Below, one piece after another: positions 55,783-64,000 of a stretch of 64,000 bases of DNA. This stretch comes from Nigrospora sphaerica. Lineage: Eukaryota; Ascomycota; Sordariomycetes; Amphisphaeriales; Apiosporaceae. Position 1 is the first letter of the stretch. Each line of letters opens with the position of its first letter. The DNA lies in the NCBI GenBank assembly GCA_018287875.1, contig JAGVVL010000001.1:7192001-7256000 (forward strand), given 5' to 3'. Below the pieces are notes generated by a model. It did not search any database. It was not told the origin of the DNA and saw only the letters and a list, made by a program, of their open reading frames with translations. The position numbers and the translations under genes are program-made.

Positions 55783-57316
55783 GCTGCATGGCCATGCTGT
55801 CGCTGTTAGATCCCTTGAGCCACGACGCGTTTCCGGGAGACCTCGGGTGGGCTGCGATAGCGGGGTGCTGATACGCAAGTTTTTCCGGTCCAGATCATAC
55901 CGTACAGCCTTTGGCTTGGGGCGTGGGCCCCTGGGCCTGTCAATGTTTCGGACACGCCATCTTTGGCAGCGTTGTCAAACCCCACTGGAGGAGTCTCTTG
56001 ATACATGTGTATCACAGCCCCCGCCTTCTCTGGCCGACGCCAGGGTCCAGATCGAACTGTCGTCACCTGCGCGATAACTAGTAGAAAACCCCGCAGCTCA
56101 GCGACCATTTGACCTGCCATGGTCAGACGACTTGGATATGTGGGGCACGGTGTTCCGGAATTTCTGGGCTCTCTGGGCCAGCTAACGCAGCCAACTAGGG
56201 GCGTTCGACTGCGCTGCGTTCTGCCTTTAGGCGGGCGATCATGCTCGGCCCATTGACCAATAGTGGCAGACGAGAGCCCCCCAAAGTCAATTCCATCTCG
56301 CTGTCAGGACCGTCAGCCAACCAGCCCCGAGAAGCGGGAAACCCTCTCCGATGCCGATGAGGACTAACGGTGTGGTGAGACGGAGTGGCGCCGCCGGACT
56401 GTCGGGCCCGTCTTCCTCCTGTGCGACTGGTCTCTGGGATCATCTCTCGAATCCACCGATCCGGCACGGCGAAACAGCCTCGCGAGCGCCTCGTGCGCCG
56501 GTCGCGCAGGCCGTCATCTTTAGCGCTGTCGTCATCCGCGCGGGGTCTCTCGCCCACGACGGGGTCAGGGGCGCGAGGTATGCCTCCGTCCCATGTTGAT
56601 GGAAGGACGCCCCTGAGGCTTGGGGGCGGCCGGCCCCGGCGCCCCTTCGGCTGAAAATGATGGAACTGGACACGGCGCCCTGGCATTGGAGCATCACGAG
56701 TCAGTGTTCTTGTTCGGCTTGCCTAATACAACAATTCAGCCGACCTCGCAAGCACAGCAGCTGGCTGGCTGAAGCCCGATCTTGGTGGTCCCGGCCATAC
56801 ATATGGTTTGAGGTCGCGTCAGCCTGCGTAGCCTTTTTATCTGGATCAGGGCCCGGGCTGGTCTTGCACGTGAGCACGGGTGAACATATCAGTCGTGAAG
56901 CGAAGGAAAGGATAGACTTTCAGGGTATCAAACATGTGCAGAACCCGTGGCCTTATGCCGCATGCCGTGAGCCAAATTTCCGCCCGTGATCTATCCAAAC
57001 CCCCGAATCCCACTGCGTCCGTCGGGCGAACCCTATCCAGTGCAAGACATGGAAGCCAAAACAAGGAGGTCACGGCTTTCCCCAGAAGGGGGCGCAGAAG
57101 TTTGAGCTTATCTCGGCTGCTTCCCTGCCCCGCCTGCCGCATTCAAATGAGTTGGAGAACCTGCGGCCCCCTCCCCGTCGTCCGACGGTTGAATATGACG
57201 CGCGGCGAGCGGCAGTTCATTAGTAACGGGGGGCAGTGAAGGGAGGATGAGAACGGACTGCCGTCGCGCACTCTCTCGAATCCGGAGGAAGGACCGACGA
57301 GGGTACCAGCAGGGCG

Positions 57317-57352
57317 CGTGTGCGTGTGTGCTTGTGCGTGTGTGTGTGCGCG
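57317..57352. repeat. GT-rich microsatellite
   Basis: Alternating (GT)n with GC interruptions, intergenic. Confidence 0.8.
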
Positions 57353-57593
57353 CGTCTGCCTGTGTCTGTCGCTGTGTTAATTGCTACGATGGAAAAACAC
57401 TGCGGGGAGACGGAACGGCGACGGAGACGAGTCATGGGGACAGGACCAATCATGGCGAATGGGCTGCCGTCGCCCCTCCTGGCGGGCAATGGTGAGCCTA
57501 CTATCGCGGCCGAGCTGGACATCGTGCGACTAGCACGCGAGGCCGTCGGCCGTCGTCATACGATAGGCGCACTCCTCGGAGAAGTGTTATCTC

Positions 57594-57615
57594 GGGGGGG
57601 GGGGGGGGGGGGGGG
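57594..57615. repeat. G22 homopolymer
   Basis: Twenty-two consecutive G, the longest homopolymer noticed in the window; intergenic. Confidence 0.9.
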
Positions 57616-58054
57616 TGTCTGTACCGTAAATCAGGTACATAGGTGTGTACAACAAGTGGGCGGATCGGCCGGTGGGCGAGCGTGCGGGAATCAAGGTCGG
57701 TGTATACACAGTAGTATACCGCCTACCAAACTCCACCCCGGCCATCATGGGGGTTGGCGGCGGGCCAGCGGGGGATGTACGTACGAGGTGTCAGTAGATA
57801 CGGAGCCCTGACGCAGGCGGGCAGGAAGACACAGGGGATCCATAGGGGATCCATCACACATACTATAACCCAAAAGATGCTTTGCGGGGAACCAAGGCGG
57901 CGTGGCTGGAGAACCTGTACGTTGTATTCCAGAAACGGGCATAACGCTGTCCCGAAACTAAAAAGTGTGCAATGGCCGCGTGCAGATGCGTGATTGCATA
58001 GCCAGCTCCGTCCTGATACTCTGGCAAGGCTTCTGAGGCCGCTGTGATCGGCCA

Positions 58055-59549
58055 CTAATGGACATTGGACTCCTCGATCTCATTCAGGAGGTCCGAAATG
58101 GTCGTACCCGTAGCAGCAGAAGGGGCGCTTGGCAAGGCCTTTTCCTCCGTTTCAGCAGCCGTCTCCTCGCCGGCCTGGGCGATACCAGTCTGCACTGGCT
58201 CCTTTGATGCCTCGGGCTTCAGCTTCTTGGCCTTGTGGCTATCATCCACGTCGACGGCGACGATCGCGGCAGCAGTTTCCGGGGCCTTCTGGTTCTCGTC
58301 GCTTTCGGCAGCTTCCGTCTCGGTCCTGTCTCTCTTCCCCAGCGTCTCAAGCTTCTTTACGTTCAAGTCCTCCTCCAAATCGTCAAAAGTCTCGATGACG
58401 CTAAGACGATCACGCTCATCCTGGGTGAGGTCGGCGTTGCCAGGGCGGACGACGACCCTGCTTTGCATGCCGGCCGCAATGGCTGCATCCACCTCACGCA
58501 CGTTGTCGCTCAAAAAGACGAACTGGCTAGGCAGGACATCGGGGTGGCTGGTCGCAATCTTTTCGTAGCTCGACGACTCCGTTTTGGGCCCAGCGTTGAC
58601 CGTGTCGAACCAGTCAGAAATCATAAAAGTCAAGTCCGAAGGCTCCGCGTTCGTGTACTTGAACAGCAGCTTCTGCGCGGGGACGGATCCGGACGAGTAG
58701 ATCATGAGCCTGATGCCCTTCCCGTGCCATCTTGCCATCATGGACGGCACATCTGGGAAGAGCGGCGCCTTGATGCGGCCCGACTTGTATCCCTCTTCCC
58801 AGAGATAGCCCTGAAGACTCTTCAGGTAGGAGGCCTTGACATCGCGCTTGATGAGGTCAACAACGTGAGCCTCAAAGGCTTTCTGGGTCTCGGAGTGCTC
58901 CGGTGGAAAGGCTTGCCGGTACGGTAAAAACGAGGGGGCATCCCACTCGGCCTTGATAGTCGCGGGAAGCACTTCCAGGGCGTAGGGAAACTAGAGGCGC
59001 GTGCTCGTCAGACGTTGATCGGCCACTCTAAGGGAATAGCCTGAGAGGGATGGACAATGCAGAGTCGTAATCTGGAAGACGGCAGGGTGATCCCTGAAGC
59101 AGTGACCAGGCGGGCATGGTTCACGGGAGCGCGACGCTGTGGTCAAGATCCAACTGGGATCTCGACAAGATAGCGCAGTAGACAACCCCCGGGCTGGTCA
59201 TGAGCTCGTTCCGATCTGCATGGGGTGCCAATGGGTGGTTCGTCCCTACGGAGCGCGGGGCGAGAATGGGTGGGCTTGCTGTCTTACCAAGACATCCTTC
59301 ACGAAAGATATCGGGCATACCGTGCCCTCTAATGACCAACAAAGAAAAGGTTAGCAAGGCCCTTGACAGACGGACTAATGCAGTTCTGCACTGGGCAGGC
59401 GATCCGGGTGGTAGTGTGGGTAGGGGGGGTGGGTTGGGTTGGGTTGGGTTGGGATAGGATGGGAAGGAGCAAGGGGAGCAGGCCCTCCTATCACGCGTAG
59501 CCTTACCGATATCCAGTAGCACGACCTGGACGGCGGCAGAGGCGGCCAT
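58055..59549 (-). CDS. UTR4: Enolase-phosphatase E1 (UTR4), methionine salvage
   Basis: A bifunctional HAD-family enzyme (MtnC type) that enolises and dephosphorylates 2,3-diketo-5-methylthiopentyl-1-phosphate to the acireductone in the methionine salvage pathway. Three exons: 59549..59507, 59328..59288 and 58990..58055, with introns of 178 and 297 bp. The product is 339 residues. HAD motif I is assembled across the first junction: VVLLDIEGTVCPISFVKDVL, with Asp13 and Glu15. Motif II is RLMIYSSGSVPAQKLLF, and the later motifs are NAGPKTESSSYEKIA and FVFLSDNVREVDAAIAAGMQ. The catalytic domain ends near residue 235 (ADLTQDERDRLSVIETFDDL). It is followed by about 100 acidic, Ala/Glu-rich residues with a basic KAKKLKPEASK cluster, absent from the 227-residue yeast protein. 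The short 5' exons mean no single open frame shows the complete active site. Confidence 0.95.
59431..59450 (+). repeat. (GGGTT)4 with G-rich flanks in UTR4 intron 1
   Basis: Four GGGTT units, preceded by a G7 run and followed by GGGATAGGATGGG, on the plus strand inside the first intron of the minus-strand UTR4. Enough G-triplets for a quadruplex. The unit differs from the fungal telomere repeat TTAGGG. Confidence 0.85.
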
Positions 59550-59750
59550 GTCGTCTGCAAGTAATGCTGGGGATGGAAGGGTGGGTGGGTTCGATGGGCG
59601 CGATGCGTGGGTCTCCCGTCTCCGAGATATTTGGTTGGGGTTCGAACCAGTCGTCGCGCGTGTACGTAGTAGACGGGCGTTGTTGTGTTGAGGGCGGCGG
59701 GTTTTGAGGCGACGGGCCTCGGGCGGGAGCGGTGTGCGGGAGCGAAGCGT

Positions 59751-59813
59751 GCGAGGCGTGAGTGCGAGGCGTGAGTGCGAGGCGTGAGTGTGAGCGTGAG
59801 CGTGAGCGTGAGC
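59751..59813. repeat. 13-bp x3 and (GTGAGC)4 tandem repeats
   Basis: Three units of GCGAGGCGTGAGT (59751-59789) are followed directly by four units of GTGAGC (59790-59813), about 200 bp upstream of the UTR4 start codon. On the coding strand of UTR4 the array is C-rich (GCTCAC). Confidence 0.9.
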
Positions 59814-60447
59814 GCGTGTAGGTAAGGTAAAGAGTAGGTAGCCCAAGTGGATGGACGATAGAGCGCGCGTCTCGTTCCGGTTCGGCCGGCCTGTATGGGA
59901 CGGCGAGGAACTGCGGCAAGAGGTTTCGGTTCCGCGAGGCGTTGCTATGCCATGGTGGCCAAGGGCGCAGTAGATCCGTCCTGACGATGCAGAGGAAATG
60001 GCCGGGACGGGTCAGTTTGCGTGTCGCCGAGGAGGCGGTCAAGAAATCGGGCGACTCAATCTGGTCTAGCCCGTCCGACAATCAAATCACCACCCGCACC
60101 CGCACCCGCTTACGCTCATGCTCACGCCCACGCTTCCACTCAGGCACGGAACCCGCCAGCCCGCCGGCCTGCCCGCCTGCCACCCGACCCGGCTACACAT
60201 CCCATCCGGGGCGGGAGGGATATGCGGCATGCATATCTGCCGGCCCACGCGGCCGTGCGAGTCTGCCGGTCTCAAGCCAAAGAGGTAGGCGGGCGTCTCA
60301 GGCTCCCGGCTCGTACATGACATGACGCATCGGGCTGTTGGGCGTCGACAGTGGAAGGCTCACAGCGGAGGCTTGCAGTGGAGTTCATGCGGCCCGACGG
60401 CAGCCCGACCAGAGAATCTAAGACCTGCAGTGCTTTTCCCCCTTGGA

Positions 60448-60503
60448 CTTTCGGGTCCTGTGCTTTCGGGTCCTGTGCTCTCGGGTCCTGTGCTTTCGGG
60501 TCC
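60448..60503. repeat. 15-bp minisatellite
   Basis: About 3.7 units of CTTTCGGGTCCTGTG with one C/T variant in the third unit; intergenic. Confidence 0.9.
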
Positions 60504-63500
60504 AATCAGGGAACGGCCGGCCTGGCCGCCGCGGCTCGGGGCCCCGGGTCATGGGAAGTCGCTCCGGAAAAGTGGGAACAGCCGAACGTCCGATCCATCC
60601 GTATCTGTAGGTACACGGATGTATGGACGATTGGATCGTGTGGCAGTAGTGGTGGTAGCTCCTGCCTCCGCGTACCAAGATGTTCCCGGTCCCTTCGTCT
60701 TTGCGTAATATTGTCCCTCCGGAGCCCCTTACCCGCAACCGAGGTTATACATAACGAGCCTCGAGATAATGTACCTGCATAGGTATGTATGAATGTATTT
60801 ATGTAGACAGAATGATACAGAGCGAGCGGCATGGACGAACCCGACTTACCAGGGCCACCAAGGAAGAAGTTGCCAGGACGCGTGCCCGCATCACCGTTCA
60901 TGTACTCATTACATATTGTACGTATCGTATGTACCTCTTTTCCCGTTGCATAGCCTCACTCCAATAAAGCCGCAGGCTGGTTACGGAGTCGCCCATGGCA
61001 CTAACGCCCTGGAGATGGGGATAGTCGCAGGAACGTCAAGGGATTCGTCTAGCCCAGCCGTCGGCGCCGTGCAAGCTAGAGCTGCATTGCATGAAGGTTG
61101 CCACACTGGCCAAAGAGAGAGAGCCCAGATGCAGGGCTACATCCAATTCCGACACCTGGCCCTGCCACAGCCAGCCAGCGCCAGCCCCGAAGAGCGCCGA
61201 GTGGTTTCGAGAGCCGTCGTGGTGTTCAAGGACGCTTCGGGGGAGGATTAATCCTGATTCGCCCACTACCAGCCGTTTTGTTTACGGGCGGCCTGGGCAG
61301 CATGGCGTTGATGCAACCTACCTACCTAGGCAACCTCACACCTTTACATATCGCGCACTCATCTCCCGGGCACCTGGGTACCTACTCCCTACGTACATGC
61401 GTACATACGTACCTCAGTCAAATATTCACCGCTAGACAGCGTCCCGTCTCTGGTCGTCGCTTTCATTTCAACACACGCGTACTGCCTCTGTTCCAAATCC
61501 GCCGTTTTTAGTAGGTACTAAGGTGAGTTAGGTATAAGCAGGCGAGGCAAACGCAACGCAGCCCGTCCGCCCGTCAAGGTGTACGTGCCTATGGACCCAT
61601 AGAAGCTGGTGCTGTTATTGCTACTCCTAGCTGGAGGGCCGATGGGCTGATGGGGACCTGGATGGTGGTGAAAGACAGGCCGGCCGCTAGATCCCCCAAT
61701 GTGTAATCTGTCCTGCCAGGCAGGTGGTGCTCCTACCTCGGAACCAACGAGTCACACTCTCCTGGAGTGAAGAGATACAAGTACTCAAGTACAAACTACG
61801 ACGTAGACGTGGGGCTCACCTGCCGGCACGTCCGTACAAGGGTCGCCGCCTGTGGGTCTGGAGGTGGATTGATCCTCAAGTCTTCCTACTTTCCATACTT
61901 TCTGGAATTACTTCGACATACAGGTACGTACCGTGTTTTTTTTCGTTCGTCAACCTCCTCCACCGTTGCGGCGGCCATCTATTCCTCTGCCTCTTCGCTC
62001 AGGACAGACCCAATTCTAGCCAATGAGCGGCTGGGGGAAGAATCCGAAACCCGACCAACACGTACTGCACAATAGTACGAGTGCTGTTCAATGTCGACAT
62101 GCAGTCCCACGGAGTTGGACGAGGGACTGGGGATCAACGGATCGGGCGGGCGTCCTGCCCGGGGCTGCCTGACTGGCTGGGGTCCCTGTTTGCAGCTAAG
62201 TACCACCGTACGCCATTCGACATCGGACGATACCTGGGCGTTACCAGATTAAGTCACACGACAGGGTCCTGGATCCCTGACTACGAGCCCACTGTGAGGT
62301 GCGCGTTCGGATCGGGGCCACCTCGAGGGGCAAGACATTACAAAGACAAGATTGCGCTCATCGCTCGCCGCCCGGACGAACCAGGGCAGCAGGGACGGCG
62401 ACGATGTCCTCATAACTACGCGTACAGCTAGCTACGGATGGCATCACCAGCTTCTCCTATCTGCCAGTCGTTGGGAGGGATGTGATACGGCCCAGCCAGG
62501 GGGCTCAGGGGTCTGCCTATCCGCATGCGTTTGTGTATCTACTCCTACCTATTGATGCCACGACGCTCAGCATCGCGAAACCAGCTAGCTGCATACAAGT
62601 GGCTCGCTCAACTGACCCGGCGCTTCTGCCGGCATGCAGTAGCTTTGTTCTGTCCATACGACTACGGTGCCCCAGACAGATTAACTATGCCCACCATCAT
62701 GCCCACGCCGGCTCCCCACCCCATGCTTTCTTTGGCACGATTGGGGTCCCACGAGGTCCCAAACAACCAACCTACCTACGTTGTAGGGTTCCCTCTCCAC
62801 GGCCGGTTGCTGAACCTTGGAAGCGGCGCTTGGTCAAGCGACGAGGCCGAAGTCCGCCAGCGACGTCCGAACCCGAAGACAAGGCGTCGTCGTGCATTCG
62901 TCCCCCTACCCCCCAGCGCCTCTCGGCCTCCCGAACGAGCGAGCATACTGTCACTGCCGCCGAACGGCAGTTCTCGCGTTGTCACAGACATGGCGCCGGG
63001 ATAAAACTACAAGAGAGCGGTCAAAGGCTCGGGTGCATGCTAAGGGGGCCAGCCGCAAACCATCCGATGCATGCGGCAGGAGGGTGTGCATCGCCATCCT
63101 CCAATGATGTCTGCTGAGCTTGGATTGAAACAGAAGATGCTGGAAGCCTCGAAACAGTGAACAGGAACTAACCACTTAGCGAGCACCCGCAACGGTCGTG
63201 AGCGCCACGCCCGGGTTGATCGGACAGTTGGGGTCCATGGCAATGCGTTCTCTGACAGGCTGCCGCCGTGCCCCCAGGATGCATAACCGTCCCGTTGTTA
63301 TTGCTGTTATTATCGGGAGGAGGCATGCACCTGGATGGGTGCCTCGAGCGATAAGACCTACGAACCTACGGGAGGTCGAGGGCGCTGAGGAGGCTGGCCA
63401 TTGGCTCTGTACACAGCGAGCTACCAGCCGATCTGTTCGGTAAGCAGCCAAGTGTACCTGCAGGCCACGTCTCCGCGCGCGAGACTCGGGCTGGGACTGC

Positions 63501-64000
63501 GCCCAGCTCTGTTATCGTCTACACCATCTCGATGTACAAGGCGGCATTGCCCCTCTGGGAAATCAGACATGCCCAGGGTCGTCCCGCGTGCGCCTCTACC
63601 ACACGGTGCAAATGTTAGCGGCATTCCTACGGTGGCACAGGTGGCCACTCCCTTTGATGAGCCCGGCCTCCAGGCTGGTCTGGCCTGGTCCGGCGGCCCC
63701 AGTGGGCGCCGTAGCACACGAGGTATTCGCAATCTTTCGCCAGAATGACACAGTGGCAAGACAAGGCCCGCCGGGCAGAGTGGCTGCGCGAAAAGGCCAG
63801 CTGCACAGGGTCGAACCCATGAGAGGGGGCATCCACGCGGGCCCTGGTCGCCGCCAGGTACCAGTCCGGTGGAGGAGGGCAGCATGACAGCAGGGACCCG
63901 AGTGCATCATCAAGGTTATGAACGTTATGTTCCAACTTGGTCGTCATAACGGCCATTCATCCGTCGGGCCAGCCTGGCGAGCGGGTAACCTGGCAACGAA

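Larger units (their letters stand above)
55783..58054. other. Convergent intergenic region, BMT2 / UTR4
   Basis: 2.3 kb between the 3' ends of two genes, unusually long for a convergent pair here. No exon with family motifs is seen. It contains a GT/GC-rich microsatellite at about 57317-57352, a G22 run at 57594-57615 and a CACGTG at 56867-56872. A non-coding RNA or orphan gene is possible but unsupported. Confidence 0.5.
59550..64000. other. Gene-poor region upstream of UTR4 to the window end
   Basis: 4.4 kb with the UTR4 promoter at its left edge and no gene I can support. Open frames are short, occur on both strands together and lack family motifs; those with ATG near 63956 and 63451 (minus) look the most protein-like but match nothing I know. 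Repeats at 59751-59813 and 60448-60503 are listed separately. TACCTAGG/GTACGTAC motifs cluster at 60600-60800 and 61310-61430. A gene could start beyond the right edge. Confidence 0.5.

Noticed and set aside
59431..59456. Telomere-like repeat
   Set aside because: The unit is GGGTT with only four copies; fungal telomeres use TTAGGG, and the site is inside an intron.
63176..63451. Possible terminal exon, minus strand (translation includes MDPNCPINPGVALTT)
   Set aside because: It looks somewhat protein-like, but I recognise no family and the upstream DNA shows no matching exon.
63795..63830. Possible tRNA (GGTTCGACCC on the minus strand)
   Set aside because: Arms do not pair and there is no A box.
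1..64000. CRISPR arrays, bacterial-type operons, dispersed 5S rRNA
   Set aside because: No regularly spaced direct repeats, no ribosome-binding-site-linked gene strings and no 5S-like core were found; the DNA is eukaryotic.

Overview
The window is nuclear DNA from a filamentous ascomycete. Protein-coding genes are broken by short GT-AG introns (about 55 to 300 bp) with CTRAC-like branch sites just before the acceptor. Exons are GC-rich, intergenic DNA is long, and several proteins carry the long disordered, Pro/Ser/Asn-rich extensions typical of Pezizomycotina. The proteins look most like those of Sordariomycetes, perhaps Chaetomiaceae; that placement is inference from memory of the families, not from a search. 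No bacterial operon, CRISPR array, transposon, tRNA or rRNA gene was found.

Layout, left to right. SUMO E1 subunit AOS1 (-, cut by the left edge); a conserved fungal protein with a split discoidin-like fold (+, 2.1-4.2 kb); eIF6/TIF6 (+, 5.5-6.5 kb); a gene-poor 5 kb; a coiled-coil protein (+, 11.8-13.2 kb); complex I subunit NDUFB3/B12 (-, 14.0-14.5 kb); CAF1/POP2 deadenylase (+, 16.0-17.5 kb); GID/CTLH E3 subunit FYV10/GID9 (-, 18.4-19.9 kb); an unrecognised Pro/Ser-rich protein (-, 21.2-23.1 kb); a CBF1-like bHLH regulator (+, 26.1-27.3 kb); eIF5 (+, 29.6-31.0 kb); a Trp-Gly-rich prion-like protein (-, 31.6-34.2 kb); dephospho-CoA kinase CAB5 (-, 34.7-35.5 kb); autophagic lipase ATG15 (-, 36.5-38.5 kb); a VPS9-domain Rab5 GEF (+, 41.2-43.6 kb); alpha-actinin (-, 44.5-47.7 kb); a D-lactate/D-2-hydroxyglutarate dehydrogenase (+, 50.4-52.1 kb); TIM8 (+, 52.9-53.3 kb); ribosomal protein uL23/RPL25 (-, 53.7-54.4 kb); 25S rRNA methyltransferase BMT2 (+, 54.9-55.8 kb); enolase-phosphatase UTR4 (-, 58.1-59.5 kb); then 4.4 kb with no gene I can support.

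The genes are mostly housekeeping and each has its own promoter. Themes recur: translation and ribosome biogenesis (TIF6, eIF5, RPL25, BMT2), mRNA and protein turnover (CAF1, GID9, AOS1, ATG15), mitochondria (NDUFB3, TIM8, the D-lactate dehydrogenase) and sulfur/methionine metabolism (CBF1-like factor, UTR4). RPL25 and BMT2 are divergent across about 0.5 kb and could share a promoter.

The most interesting items are the Trp-Gly/Asn-rich disordered protein at 31.6-34.2 kb, which has the look of an Argonaute-hook or prion-like protein; a 32-residue His-rich tract in the CBF1-like factor with three CACGTG boxes upstream of its gene; a fourfold Cys-x-Thr-Pro-Gly-Trp repeat at the ATG15 C-terminus; and a gene whose first coding exon is just the start codon. 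Intergenic DNA also carries a dispersed family of short motifs built on TACCTAGGTA. Exon boundaries were deduced by hand from splice signals, reading frame and family conservation.
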